A stretch of 41,121 nt of DNA from a virus, in IMG/VR virus record IMGVR_UViG_3300035181_001425, positions 1 to 41,121 of that record; one strand, 5' to 3'. Of this stretch, positions 1 to 8,112 are shown in pieces. The position numbers were made by a program, and so were the translations under genes. Positions within the stretch are counted from its first letter, which is position 1. Each line of letters begins with the position of its first letter. The notes under the pieces are model-generated. The model ran no database searches, was not told the DNA's origin, and saw nothing but the letters and a program-made list of their open reading frames with translations.

Positions 1-33
1 TACCTCAAGACACCCGAGGAATGCCAGCACTGG
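1..33. repeat. Terminal direct repeat, left copy (assembly overlap of a circular genome)
   Basis: Bases 1-33 are identical to 41089-41121. The repeat lies inside one continuous reading frame when the ends are joined, so it is most simply the overlap left when a circular molecule is assembled. It is not a biological terminal repeat on this evidence. Confidence 0.9.
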
Positions 34-87
34 ATTCCCGAGGCTAAAACAACGGGACCCGCTATTTCAATCCAGCCCGAAAAGTAA
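1..87 (+). CDS. 3' part of a small Cys-rich protein that starts at 41026 (reads through the circular junction)
   Basis: This is the carboxy-terminal part of a 49-residue protein. Its first 32 codons lie at 41026-41121. The first 33 bases of the window repeat the last 33, so the frame continues without a break from base 34 and ends at TAA 85-87. The tail contributed here is hydrophilic (IPEAKTTGPAISIQPEK). The full description is under the 5' part. No function is recognised. Confidence 0.75.
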   Translation, partial: YLKTPEECQHWIPEAKTTGPAISIQPEK

Positions 88-226
88 AACAACGAATGTC
101 CAGGAGCCTCAGGGTTGCCGCGCACCCGCCAGAACTCGGAAAGAGAGAGCCGAGCCTGGAGTAAGTCGAGGACGGTGGAGGCCGATCACCACCGACGAAA
201 AAGAACGGGCCAAGACGCTTACCAGA
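88..226. other. Convergent intergenic region between the early operon end and integrase
   Basis: This 139-base stretch lies between the last rightward gene and the 3' end of the leftward integrase. A weak reading frame starts at TTG 115 behind AGGAG and would give a 47-residue basic peptide ending at 258, inside the integrase gene. A second ATG frame at 96 gives only 22 residues and has no ribosome binding site. A 6-bp inverted repeat (CGGTGG/CCACCG) sits near 169-193. I do not call a gene here. Confidence 0.4.
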
Positions 227-1657
227 TCAGGCCCCTTCGGGGGCCTTCCGCTTCTTGAAGATCCCCAGCTTCGGCGTGTAGGCATCCACAGCCTCGCTGA
301 GTGCCGTGGGCGCCAGGTGGCCGTAGTAGCGCTCCACCATGCGGGTGTCACGGTGGCCGAGCTGGGCCGCGACGTAGATCAGGGGCATGCCCTCATTGAC
401 CAGGCCGGAGGCGTAGGTGTGCCGCAGCTCGTGGAAACCGAGCGACTTGATCCCCGCCGCCTTGCAGGCCTTCCGCATGCGGCTGACCTGGTCGTAGGGC
501 ATCCAGTCGTCCTTGTCCTCACGAGAATCCCTGGCCACGCCTGTGTGCTTGAACAGCGGCTCGTCAGCGGCTCGTCCCTTGGTGAAGCGGATGAACCAGG
601 GGACCGATTCCTTGGCCAGTTTGATATGGCGGCTCTTCCCGTTCTTGCCCCTCTGAATGAAGAGGGTCTTCGACTTGGCATCGAAGTCGTGCACCTTGCA
701 CCGGCTCAACTCGCCGTACCTGGCTCCCGTGGCAAGGGCGCCGATCACCAGCGCCTGGAACTCCGGATCGGTGATGGCGTTCACCAAGGCCTGGTGCTCA
801 TCCTTCTCCAGGAAGCGCACTCGGGACTTCCCCACGTCCTTGAACGGCATCACCTCCCGCCACGGAGCCGCCCCGTGCACCTTCCCTTCCTCCATGGCCA
901 TGTTCAGCGCGGCCTTCAGGTTGGTCAGGATCCGGTTGGCCGTGTCCTTGCGCTGGCGGATCTGCTCTGGGTCCGTGGGTGGGTCGTGGTGCTCTGGGTC
1001 CGCCCCGCGGGCGACACTCTTCCGCTTGCCCTGGGCCGCCAGCTTCTGGTGCCATTCCTCGAGCTTCTTCTTGGTGAGCCTCGAGACATCCTCTTCGCCC
1101 AGGGCCAGAAGGATGTGAGCATTGATGCTGAGCTCCACGTTCTTCGCGCTACCAGCGCCATCCTTGACCAGGCGGGCGAGGTAGGCCGCCATGACATCCT
1201 TCACCAGATAAGGGCCATCACGGGGCACTTCCCCGCCTGCTGCTAGAATGGCCTTCCCTTCCTGTTCTTTGAACCACTCCTCGGCCTTCGTGGTTGCCTG
1301 GGCATAGGTGAGGATGGCCATCCCATCCGCTGTCAGAAAGTCGTCAGCGTGGCCGATGGGAGCCTGCGTCATCTTCTTGGTGTCTCGGTTGTAGAACCGG
1401 GCGGTCCATGAACCGGCTGCCCCGTTCAACGGTCTCCGGTACAGGAGGTAGCGCCCCAGGGCCAGCGTCTCGGTGTGATCCGTGCCCGGCTCCAGCTTCT
1501 GCCGCTGAGACCAGAACTCCAGGTTCGCAGATCGCTTCGTTCTGGCCACCACCACCCCCGTCCGCAAACCATCCGCAAACCACAGAGTGGGACAGGCTAA
1601 CACCAGGGCAAACCGGAACGGATGTATGCTTGATTCCAGATGACTTATTGTGTTCAT
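227..1657 (-). CDS. int: Tyrosine-family phage integrase
   Basis: Site-specific recombinase that joins attP to the host attB. The carboxy half has the catalytic set of the family: Arg313 in GARYGELSR, the HELR box with His409 and Arg412, His435 in QLGHRDT, and the nucleophile Tyr445 in ERYYGHL. The middle (about 145-260) matches a core-binding SAM-like region, and the amino end would be the arm-binding domain. The frame is open to ATG 1657, giving 476 residues, but the first 34 residues are hydrophobic and atypical and are encoded partly over the P-arm repeats. Three consecutive GTG codons at 1547-1555 are plausible starts and would give about 440 residues beginning at VARTKRS. The gene lies next to attP, as usual. 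Family assignment is secure; the start is not. Confidence 0.93.
   Translation of the reverse strand: MNTISHLESSIHPFRFALVLACPTLWFADGLRTGVVVARTKRSANLEFWSQRQKLEPGTDHTETLALGRYLLYRRPLNGAAGSWTARFYNRDTKKMTQAPIGHADDFLTADGMAILTYAQATTKAEEWFKEQEGKAILAAGGEVPRDGPYLVKDVMAAYLARLVKDGAGSAKNVELSINAHILLALGEEDVSRLTKKKLEEWHQKLAAQGKRKSVARGADPEHHDPPTDPEQIRQRKDTANRILTNLKAALNMAMEEGKVHGAAPWREVMPFKDVGKSRVRFLEKDEHQALVNAITDPEFQALVIGALATGARYGELSRCKVHDFDAKSKTLFIQRGKNGKSRHIKLAKESVPWFIRFTKGRAADEPLFKHTGVARDSREDKDDWMPYDQVSRMRKACKAAGIKSLGFHELRHTYASGLVNEGMPLIYVAAQLGHRDTRMVERYYGHLAPTALSEAVDAYTPKLGIFKKRKAPEGA
229..246. terminator. Possible terminator hairpin at the integrase stop codon
   Basis: A perfect 7-bp stem AGGCCCC/AGGGGCC-type with a TTCG tetraloop overlaps the last codons of integrase. 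On the + strand it is followed by a pyrimidine-rich TCCGCTTCTTG, which would suit termination of the rightward early operon. On the - strand there is no U tract, so it is a weaker stop for integrase mRNA. Confidence 0.4.
1557..1585. repeat. Arm-type integrase site repeat, copy 1 (P arm)
   Basis: A 29-bp direct repeat, matched with one mismatch at 1807-1835. Each copy contains two tandem 11-mers of the form TCCGCAAACCA. The copies flank the tRNA-derived core on both sides in the same orientation, as arm-type integrase sites do. That they bind integrase is an inference. Confidence 0.65.
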
Positions 1658-1661
1658 CTCG

Positions 1662-1679
1662 TTCCGTCAAGGCACGGAA
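1662..1679. promoter_or_regulatory. 6-bp inverted repeat upstream of the integrase frame
   Basis: TTCCGT and ACGGAA are separated by 6 bases and lie immediately before the first possible int start. On the - strand a TTGACG at 1670-1665 could be a -35 element, but the matching -10 (TAAGTC) is poor. It may be a small operator or hairpin controlling int; this is a guess. Confidence 0.25.
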
Positions 1680-1694
1680 GCACCCCATGCCGGG

Positions 1695-1741
1695 CCTTGA
1701 CACGGTGGGGGTCGGCGGTTCGAGACCGCCCGCGCCAACCA
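1695..1741 (+). other. attP: attP core: 3' half of tRNA-Val(GAC)
   Basis: From 1697 the sequence reads as a tRNA from the anticodon loop to CCA: loop TTGACAC (anticodon GAC, Val), 3' anticodon strand GGTGG, 5-base variable loop GGGTC, T arm GGCGG-TTCGAGA-CCGCC, acceptor strand CGCGCCA, discriminator A and CCA ending at 1741. The bases before 1695 do not supply a pairing anticodon stem, D arm or acceptor 5' strand, so it is only a fragment. Phages that integrate in tRNA genes carry such a 3' segment to rebuild the gene. The position beside int and between two repeat arms supports attP. The exact crossover and the 5' limit of identity with the host cannot be seen. Confidence 0.85.
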
Positions 1742-1754
1742 GCTAAGAACAATG

Positions 1755-1790
1755 AAGGCCCAGGTTTAACCGCCTGGGCCTTCCCCTTTT
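1755..1790. terminator. Strong hairpin terminator beside attP
   Basis: A perfect 10-bp stem AAGGCCCAGG/CCTGGGCCTT with an 8-base loop is followed on the + strand by CCCCTTTT. It lies 13 bases after the tRNA-like CCA, so it may replace the host tRNA terminator after integration. On the - strand it is followed by TCATTGTTCTT and lies about 100 bases downstream of the last tail gene, so it could also end the late transcript before int. Confidence 0.75.
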
Positions 1791-1806
1791 GTGCTGGCAA
1801 TTCGTG

Positions 1807-1835
1807 CCCGTCCGCAAACCATCCGCAAAACACAG
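1807..1835. repeat. Arm-type integrase site repeat, copy 2 (P' arm)
   Basis: Second copy of the 29-bp repeat at 1557-1585, differing at one base (1830 A instead of C). It lies 65 bases beyond the CCA end of the tRNA-derived core, while the first copy lies about 110 bases on the other side. Confidence 0.65.
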
Positions 1836-1882
1836 CCCGCGAAGGGCAACGTGCCGGAGCGATTTCGGTTGGCCGAAGACGG

Positions 1883-3892
1883 TTAAACGTAGAGCGGAAT
1901 CGTCCCGACGATGTTGCCGGTCTGGTCTACGAGCGATAGCTGCTTGGTGACGCTTCCAGCAGGCGCCCCGGCTGCCACCTTATTCGATGACAAGTAGCCC
2001 CCGATCATGGTGAGACGCTCCAGCGTCGCTCCGGCGGCCTTGCTCTCGTAGGTGATGGTCGGATTCAAGATAGTGTTCATGATGCTGCGGATGGTGCTTG
2101 TATCTCCCGCATAGATTCCGATTGCGCTGTTGTTGATGTAGCAGCACTCAACCGTGAGGTCTGAGGTCCCCACCGTTGCCACCGCGTAGGGGGAAAGTGC
2201 TGCATCAATGCGGAAATTGCTGGCATAGCCACGGAGCGAGCCCGTTGCCCACTGGAGGGCGTTCCCCGCGCATTTTTTAATAGAACCACCCTTGATCGAA
2301 ACATCATCACCCTCAACCAGAAAGCCTTGGGCCGTGGCTCCGTTGATGCTGATGTTGCTGAATTCGATCCCCTTGGTTTTGCCCACGGCGATGGTGCGTA
2401 CATAGATGGCGGGGCCATTCCCATAGCCCCCAGCGGTATCCGCCACCATCACCACATTCGAAACCAAGGTGTCCAGCAGGTTCCCCGTCTTCCCGGCCAC
2501 CAGGCACCCGATGCAGATGCCACCAGTGACCGCGGCGTTCCAGTCCTTGACCGTGAGCCCATTGATGTAGTTCCCACCACAATCGGTGTCCAGGATATTA
2601 GTGATGGCCCCGCCAGAACTGCATCCGTCAGAGATACACCCAACGATTCCGCAGTTGTTCGATTCCTCGATCACGAATGCTGTGTCGGTGCAGTTCTTGG
2701 CGATGCAGTTGGAGATCAGGTTGTCAGTTCCGCTTGTGTAAATGCCGTCGCTGTTGTTAGACGGCAAGTCCCCGCAGTTGATCAACCTGCCAAGATTGAT
2801 TTGGCACCGGATGCAGTTCCCGCCGAACCCCAAACCTGTGGCAGAGATTCCACCGTAGCCGCGTGTGTTCTTCGCAGTGCAGTTCTCCATTGTGGAATCA
2901 ATGCAGTCGATGAAGGTGGCTCCACAGAACCGAATGGTCTGGCCCGAAGTACGACCGGCTTTATTGGCATCGAAAATCAAGGATTCAACCATGACGTTCG
3001 TTCTTCCTGTGGCCAACAACATGTATTCGAAGTTGGTCCCATTCATGGCTTTGATGGTCGGCTTTCCGATCCCCTTGAGTGTGATGTCGTCCCTTGTGGC
3101 GGTGAGCTGAGAGCCAATGTTGTAGGCGCCATAGGGGAAGATCACGCACCCGCCAGCGGGGCAGTTGGCCAGGGCCAGCTGGATCCCAGGGGCATCATCG
3201 TTTCCGTCTGCCTTTGCTCCCCAATCCTTGACCGAAATAATGTCGGTATTTTTATCGGTCTGATTTCTGGGAACCGCACCTACGAATGGCTGACGGGCGC
3301 TCCAGAGGGTGCCGCCAGCTGCCCATCCCCAGGCGGCCATCGTTTCGCTTGCGATGGTGCCGGGCGTGGTGCTCAGGTTGTAGGTTCCATTCCCGCCTGT
3401 ACCTGTGCCAAGAGAAGCGATCGTAGTGCCATCGGGGATCCCGACACCAACGATGGACATCCCTACGGCAAGCACGCCCGCAGTGGCCGTCACGGTCAAG
3501 ACGTTGGTGGCCACGGATGCGGTGACGGAAAACGGTCCCGTCGCAGGGTCTACCGAATTTCCGTTGATCAACGAATACCAGATGGTGCCCTGGCTGGAGG
3601 TGACCGCCATGCCCGCCGAATAGCCTCCAATCGCTGCAGCCAAGGAAGAGCTGAAGGGATACTGGCCGCCCGCATTCTGCCAGGCCGTGTGCTGGGTGAT
3701 CCAGTTCAGGATGCCATTGAAATCGGGGCCCGCCGGAGGAATTCCGCCTGACGAAATAGGCTGCATCGTGATCGCCGGGAAGCCATCCGCGAGTGAGGCC
3801 AGAGGGGATGAGGAGGCCACGGGGATTGTGTTCTTCAGTCCCGTAGCATTCGCGAAGGGCGCTGGCATGAAAGTGGGGAAAGTGAGGCTCAC
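1883..3892 (-). CDS. Tail spike/fibre with a parallel beta-helix (pectate-lyase-like) domain
   Basis: Distal tail adhesin, probably binding or cutting a surface polysaccharide. Residues 1-115 form an attachment domain shared with the next fibre gene (LADGFPAITMQP, then NGILNWIT). Residues 121-185 are one copy of the Gly/Thr-rich module found in other virion proteins here (VGMSIVGVGIP, GTGTGGNGTY). From about 218 the motif VKDWGAKADGNDD followed by CVIFPYGAYNI marks the start of a pectate_lyase_3 type right-handed beta-helix, and the rest is rich in short repeated beta-coil turns with many Cys and Asn residues. It is the last gene of the late operon, the usual place for host-specificity genes. 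No catalytic residues can be assigned, so depolymerase activity is unproven. Confidence 0.85.
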   Translation of the reverse strand: MSLTFPTFMPAPFANATGLKNTIPVASSSPLASLADGFPAITMQPISSGGIPPAGPDFNGILNWITQHTAWQNAGGQYPFSSSLAAAIGGYSAGMAVTSSQGTIWYSLINGNSVDPATGPFSVTASVATNVLTVTATAGVLAVGMSIVGVGIPDGTTIASLGTGTGGNGTYNLSTTPGTIASETMAAWGWAAGGTLWSARQPFVGAVPRNQTDKNTDIISVKDWGAKADGNDDAPGIQLALANCPAGGCVIFPYGAYNIGSQLTATRDDITLKGIGKPTIKAMNGTNFEYMLLATGRTNVMVESLIFDANKAGRTSGQTIRFCGATFIDCIDSTMENCTAKNTRGYGGISATGLGFGGNCIRCQINLGRLINCGDLPSNNSDGIYTSGTDNLISNCIAKNCTDTAFVIEESNNCGIVGCISDGCSSGGAITNILDTDCGGNYINGLTVKDWNAAVTGGICIGCLVAGKTGNLLDTLVSNVVMVADTAGGYGNGPAIYVRTIAVGKTKGIEFSNISINGATAQGFLVEGDDVSIKGGSIKKCAGNALQWATGSLRGYASNFRIDAALSPYAVATVGTSDLTVECCYINNSAIGIYAGDTSTIRSIMNTILNPTITYESKAAGATLERLTMIGGYLSSNKVAAGAPAGSVTKQLSLVDQTGNIVGTIPLYV
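3338..3532 (-). repeat. Gly/Thr-rich insertion module in the tail spike
   Basis: Residues 121-185 of the spike. The paralogous fibre at 3902 lacks it: there NTVDP runs on almost directly to NWAPWAG, whereas here NSVDP is separated from WGWAAGG by the module. This shows a clean insertion. Confidence 0.7.
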
Positions 3893-3901
3893 ATTGGCTC
3901 C

Positions 3902-5035
3902 CTAGATTTCGATGATGGAAAACGTCACGCCGGTGACGAATGCAGAACCTGATCCGCCGCTGTTGGAAAGGGAAAGATCCAACCAGTAGGCAGTGCCCAC
4001 GGCCAGGCCGGGGATGATCACTCCAAAACCGAAAGGGACCTGGGCATTGGCTACGGTGGAGAGTGCTGGGTACTGTGCCAGGCCACCGGAAACAACTGTT
4101 CCGGTGAGAGCTGCTGAAGCGGCAGGAGCCGCGCCAGTTCCGTAGCGCAGCTGGGCCACCACGGTCTGGTTCGCGTTACTGTTCTGCATCATGCCGCTGA
4201 CATGCACGTAGAGCCTGCCGCTCTTTGTTGGCGTGACGGCAATGGTCGAGCCCATGCCTGCCATCAAACCTGTGGTACTGACCACGGCTGCAGGAGAGAG
4301 GGCCGTCGTATTTGAGAATACAGCGCCAGCGGTCTGGGAAGTCACAGGGACTACCAGCCACCACTTGCTGCTCCCCGAATCGTAGGCCGCCCCATAGATT
4401 CCGCCCGCGGTCAGGTCGTTTGCGATGAGAGCGCCGCCCTTGCTATTAACCAGCGGAAGGGCGCCACCACCATTCAGATTGACCGTGACACCCGGAATAG
4501 TGTTCGTGACGGCAGGCTTGAAGAACACCGTCAGGCCGTTGTAGACGGACACCCCGGCAATCGTGAGGGCGATGGCATTCACCGCACCGATGTCCACCAG
4601 GTACCAGGAGTTTCCCTTCACGGAAGACACCATCGAGGCCCCGGCCCATGGCGCCCAGTTCGTCAGCGCCACGTTGGGATCCACGGTGTTCCCGTCCACC
4701 AGGTTGACCACAGAACCTAGTCCGCTGTTGAGCTGCACCACCGCGCCTGCCTTGTAGCCGGGGGATGTGGCGAAGGTGGAGCTGAAGGGGAACTGGCCGC
4801 CGCCATTCGACCAAACCATGAAGGTCGTGATCCAGTTCAGAATGCCGTTCATGTCCGCGCCCTTGGGGGCGAGTCCACCGGCGCTCACCGGCTGCATGGT
4901 GATGGCGGGAAAACCATCGGCCAAGGACGCCGACGGAGAGGACGCCGCGGCGGGGATGGCATTCATCAGCCCGCGAGTGCCGCTGGCTACGCTGCACCAG
5001 GGCGTGGTGATCAGGGGCGGGGCAGTCATCGTCAT
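3902..5035 (-). CDS. Tail fibre with shared N-terminal attachment domain
   Basis: A 377-residue fibre protein. Residues 15-125 match the start of the spike protein downstream (LADGFPAITMQPVSAGG, NGILNWIT, GGQFPFSS), so both probably dock to the same baseplate site. Residues about 130-240 look like a fibre shaft domain. The last 105 residues (SGRLYVHVSG, QLRYGTGAAP, ending in FSIIEI) form a tip domain that also occurs alone in the lysis cassette at 24910-25377. A 33-nt stretch at 4121-4153 is identical to 25117-25149. The gene ends 9 bases before the spike starts. Receptor-binding is inferred from position and architecture. Confidence 0.8.
   Translation of the reverse strand: MTMTAPPLITTPWCSVASGTRGLMNAIPAAASSPSASLADGFPAITMQPVSAGGLAPKGADMNGILNWITTFMVWSNGGGQFPFSSTFATSPGYKAGAVVQLNSGLGSVVNLVDGNTVDPNVALTNWAPWAGASMVSSVKGNSWYLVDIGAVNAIALTIAGVSVYNGLTVFFKPAVTNTIPGVTVNLNGGGALPLVNSKGGALIANDLTAGGIYGAAYDSGSSKWWLVVPVTSQTAGAVFSNTTALSPAAVVSTTGLMAGMGSTIAVTPTKSGRLYVHVSGMMQNSNANQTVVAQLRYGTGAAPAASAALTGTVVSGGLAQYPALSTVANAQVPFGFGVIIPGLAVGTAYWLDLSLSNSGGSGSAFVTGVTFSIIEI
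4121..4153. repeat. 33-nt identical patch, fibre copy
   Basis: Identical over 33 bases to 25117-25149, 21 kb away, in the same orientation. It encodes the RYGTGAAP part of the shared tip domain. Neighbouring bases diverge. Confidence 0.85.
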
Positions 5036-5044
5036 GTCTTGCTC

Positions 5045-6646
5045 CTACGTGGTGATGGCCATGAAACTGTTGTTGTTGAGCGTTCCCGACCCAAACGGCT
5101 GCAGGCCCGTGTTGGAGAACCCGAAGAGCGTCGTGAGGTCCGTGAGGTTGGCGAGATACATCTGCACCCCTGCCGGATGGGCGATCACCTTGGCCTGGGT
5201 GACCACAGCGATGTCTACGGGGGTGATCGTGAATTCGCAGACGATGAAGGCCGTCATGTTGCCGGAGTCGATCACGTAGGCGCGCCCACGACCCGCGAAG
5301 AGCAGCTGCAGCATTACGTTCATCGCAAAGGCCGAGCACCCGCTGATGTTCGCCAGGGCCTTCGCCAGCAGCATCTGCAAGAAGGCTGGGTCCGGCTGGG
5401 CGAAGTTATTCCCGGTGATAGTTCCACCCAAGAAGGGGGCATCGTTCCATGGCAACCAGCTGTTCGCTTCGATGAACCCGAAATAGGGCTGCAGGGAGGT
5501 ATTTGGCATGTTCAGATTTCGATTCACACCCAGAATCCGTCCCCACACATCCAGGCCATAGCCTTGTGCTGTGTAGATGTTCCAGACCGATGAGTACCAG
5601 GCATTGAAGGGCGAACCCGTCATCAGGCCCGTCATGGTGCCCGTGGGGATCGGCGCGGCGAAGGTCTGATTCAGGAAGTAGGCAGTGACTGGGGACAACA
5701 CGTAATCCGTGACCGTGACCGCCGCGGCATCCGCGAGGATAAAGCTCGTCGCTACGGCCCCGGCATTCTGCTCGATCTGGAAATCCGTGATCGTGATGTC
5801 CGCCGTGCTACCCGTGGAGAATGTCCCACGAAGGCCGAAAATCATGTTCCCGGAAGCACTTCCAGCGGTTCCCATCGGCACCGCGAACCGTTGAAGAGTT
5901 GTGGTCAGGCTCACCGTGGCATTGGCAGAAGAGATCGTGCTTCCACCAACGTAGAGCGTCTGGGCTGATGTATTCGACTTGGCCCAGAAAGACACCACCA
6001 CAGGCTGCCCAACGGTGAGGCCAGAGAGCGCTGGTGTCCTTCTCAGGCTATAGTTCCCGACCGTCGTCCCCCCGCCCTGGTCGAACTGGATCCGTTCCGC
6101 GGTCATGAAGCCTTCTGGCCCCAATCCATAGTTCGCGGTGACCACCGGGTTAGTCCCCGTCCCCGCAATGAGATTTGCCCAGGCAGCATCATCCAGCTTC
6201 TGGCTCTTGCTGCAAAAGTTGGTTCTGGCGGTTGCGTAGAGCAGCTGTGTGCCCTGCCAGTCGGTCTTGGTGATCCCGCCCCCGGTGTAGAGGAAGGTCC
6301 CGGTGACGCCGTCTCCCACCGAAGGGAGAACCCCCGCCAGGGCCACGCCTGCCGCGGGGATCGAACTGAACACAGCGTTGGATGAAACGGCCGAGTTCGG
6401 CGCGGTGATGATGGTTCCGAATGCCGGAATCCCCTGGCCGTTGATCTGCTGGCCAACCACCAGGCTCCCGGATGACACGGAAGACACCGCGAGGATGTTG
6501 CCCGTGATGGATCCAGAGAAGGTGGCCCCAGTGCTGGTGACAGGAATCAGGGACGGATCGACGGCCGTGTTCCACGAATTCAGCAGGGCCTGCAGCACAG
6601 GGCTGTTGGCGTACTGACTGATGATCGTGGATGGCAGATTGATCAT
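5045..6646 (-). CDS. Baseplate protein, DUF2612 family, with inserted module and carbohydrate-binding-like domain
   Basis: DUF2612 proteins occupy the tail-protein-I position next to baseplate J in contractile tails. Residues 1-35 and about 316-533 form the family domain ([14 protein letters not shown] is the hallmark; the end carries the long alpha/beta tail with HPAGVQMY). Between them is an insertion of about 280 residues. Residues 41-100 are a degenerate copy of the Gly/Thr module ([11 protein letters not shown]). Residues about 137-300 look like a jelly-roll carbohydrate-binding domain of the type seen in phage structural proteins: [18 protein letters not shown], then [19 protein letters not shown] and ITDFQIEQN. 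The stop overlaps no downstream start but the start overlaps the upstream stop as ATGA. Sugar binding is inferred. Confidence 0.85.
   Translation of the reverse strand: MINLPSTIISQYANSPVLQALLNSWNTAVDPSLIPVTSTGATFSGSITGNILAVSSVSSGSLVVGQQINGQGIPAFGTIITAPNSAVSSNAVFSSIPAAGVALAGVLPSVGDGVTGTFLYTGGGITKTDWQGTQLLYATARTNFCSKSQKLDDAAWANLIAGTGTNPVVTANYGLGPEGFMTAERIQFDQGGGTTVGNYSLRRTPALSGLTVGQPVVVSFWAKSNTSAQTLYVGGSTISSANATVSLTTTLQRFAVPMGTAGSASGNMIFGLRGTFSTGSTADITITDFQIEQNAGAVATSFILADAAAVTVTDYVLSPVTAYFLNQTFAAPIPTGTMTGLMTGSPFNAWYSSVWNIYTAQGYGLDVWGRILGVNRNLNMPNTSLQPYFGFIEANSWLPWNDAPFLGGTITGNNFAQPDPAFLQMLLAKALANISGCSAFAMNVMLQLLFAGRGRAYVIDSGNMTAFIVCEFTITPVDIAVVTQAKVIAHPAGVQMYLANLTDLTTLFGFSNTGLQPFGSGTLNNNSFMAITT
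6347..6526 (-). repeat. Degenerate Gly/Thr-rich module in the DUF2612 protein
   Basis: Residues 41-100: [29 protein letters not shown], but the GTGTGGxGTY part is lost. This is the weakest of the seven copies. Confidence 0.5.
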
Positions 6647-8103
6647 GCGAGCACCAGCGACACGCCCGCGCTATAGAACACGGGGAACTGGTTGATCTGC
6701 TGGAGCTGGCTTTGGGCGGTCGGAGTCGGAGCCGTTCCCACCTGCACGTTCATGATGATGGCGCCTGGGAGGATCTTTTGAATCGTCTGGTAGAACCGGC
6801 TCCCGAAGACTGTCCCTCCGATTGCAGCCGGCGCGCCGCCATCGGTCCCAGAGAAGGCCATGCCCAGACCGGTCGTCGGGTTCTGCAGCAGGGTCAGAGC
6901 GTTCGATACCGGGTTGGAGGCAGCGGCCAGCGTGACCGTGATGTAGATGGGGACCTGCTGCGGGATCGTGTACTGCACGTTGTAGCTGGGGTAGGGGATC
7001 GCATAGCTCGTATCCTGGACCACCACCGTCCAGGAGGAAGTCATCGTCTCGGTTCCTGCCAGGGGAATCGTTCCCACGGAAGAGGACAAGGTGTAGGTGC
7101 CTGCCCCTCCTGTGCCGGTGCCCAGGCCAGTGATGATGAGGCCTGCGGGGACGTTGGTCCCGTAGACCGTCTGGCCCACAGCCAACACGCCACTGGAGGG
7201 CGCGCCCGTGACCGTGAGCACGCTGCCTGCAATGGAGCCCGTGAAGATCGCGCTGGGCGTGTAGTTGCAGCCGATGTCCTTCTTGCTGCAGATGGCGCGG
7301 GCAATGGAAGCGGGATCGCCGCCCTGCACCGCCACGTAGCAGCTGTTCGGAATGAGCGTGAAGGGCATGCCGTTGGTGATGGAAGTGGAGGCTAGGTTTG
7401 TGCCGTTCTCCGTGGCATAAACGGAAAGCGGGATGTTCGGGGGCGTGAGGGTCGCGCCGGAGGCCAGGACGGCGGCCTTGATAGAGGGAAGCGAGCCGAT
7501 GGCGTTCACGGCCACGGACTGCTGACGCCGAGCCTCAAACTGCTGCTGGTTCTCCACCAGTGCCCCGTAGGACGCGAAGGCCGCCCCGGTGATGCTGTCC
7601 CAGCCTGGGGTGGTCTGGTAGATCGTGAGTGGCCCTGTGAACGCGATGGCGCCTGCCACCTGATTCGAGAAGGTCAGGAGGAGGGACCCCCCAGCCGGAA
7701 TCGTTCCTCCTGCGCAGGTGTAGAGGTTGCCTGCGGCATCCTTCGCCACTGGGACCCCGCCAGGAATCACTGTGCCGGCCAAACCGATGCAGCTCCCCGT
7801 GACCAGGGTGGACGTGGCCGGTTTCCGGGTCATGAAGTAGATGTTCCCGATCGCATCCTGCATGCGGCCCTGGGCGTACTGCGGGTCGATCTGGCTGATG
7901 ACCTGGAGGAACTGGGAGTTGCAGTCGCTGATGATGGCCGCCAGGCTGCTGGCAAGCTGCCCCTGGGGCGTGCTGAGACCGGGGTTGAGCCCACCACCGA
8001 AGGCCGCATTCATGTCAGCCTGCACACCCGCCAGCAGGGCCGCGTCTGAAGGCGCGGTGAAGCCTGCGGTGCCAAGCGTGGGGAATGGGACGTTGGTGGC
8101 CAT
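6643..8103 (-). CDS. Baseplate J-like protein
   Basis: Wedge protein of the contractile-tail baseplate (family of P2 gpJ and Mu gp47). The amino end has the typical [26 protein letters not shown] and [23 protein letters not shown] helices. The stretch [28 protein letters not shown] is the conserved hinge, and the end carries the beta-rich PIYITVTLA and [17 protein letters not shown] segments. Residues 286-355 are an inserted Gly/Thr module ([26 protein letters not shown]) placed in the loop before WTVVVQD. The gene overlaps the DUF2612 gene by ATGA and follows the gp25-like wedge gene, the standard baseplate order. Confidence 0.9.
   Translation of the reverse strand: MATNVPFPTLGTAGFTAPSDAALLAGVQADMNAAFGGGLNPGLSTPQGQLASSLAAIISDCNSQFLQVISQIDPQYAQGRMQDAIGNIYFMTRKPATSTLVTGSCIGLAGTVIPGGVPVAKDAAGNLYTCAGGTIPAGGSLLLTFSNQVAGAIAFTGPLTIYQTTPGWDSITGAAFASYGALVENQQQFEARRQQSVAVNAIGSLPSIKAAVLASGATLTPPNIPLSVYATENGTNLASTSITNGMPFTLIPNSCYVAVQGGDPASIARAICSKKDIGCNYTPSAIFTGSIAGSVLTVTGAPSSGVLAVGQTVYGTNVPAGLIITGLGTGTGGAGTYTLSSSVGTIPLAGTETMTSSWTVVVQDTSYAIPYPSYNVQYTIPQQVPIYITVTLAAASNPVSNALTLLQNPTTGLGMAFSGTDGGAPAAIGGTVFGSRFYQTIQKILPGAIIMNVQVGTAPTPTAQSQLQQINQFPVFYSAGVSLVLA
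7039..7248 (-). repeat. Gly/Thr-rich insertion module in baseplate J
   Basis: Residues 286-355: [15 protein letters not shown], then [17 protein letters not shown] and [16 protein letters not shown] near-canonical copy. Confidence 0.7.
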
Positions 8104-8112
8104 CGAATGCTC

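Noticed and set aside
1-33. Biological direct terminal repeats of a linear virion genome
   Set aside because: 33 bases is far shorter than usual terminal repeats and a gene reads through the junction; an assembly overlap of a circular map explains it better.
317-1246. 309-residue open frame on the + strand
   Set aside because: Antisense shadow of integrase.
1695-1741. A functional tRNA gene
   Set aside because: Only the 3' half is present; the upstream bases do not form the anticodon 5' strand, D arm or acceptor 5' strand.
2327-3751. 474-residue open frame on the + strand
   Set aside because: Antisense shadow of the tail spike gene with no domain signal.
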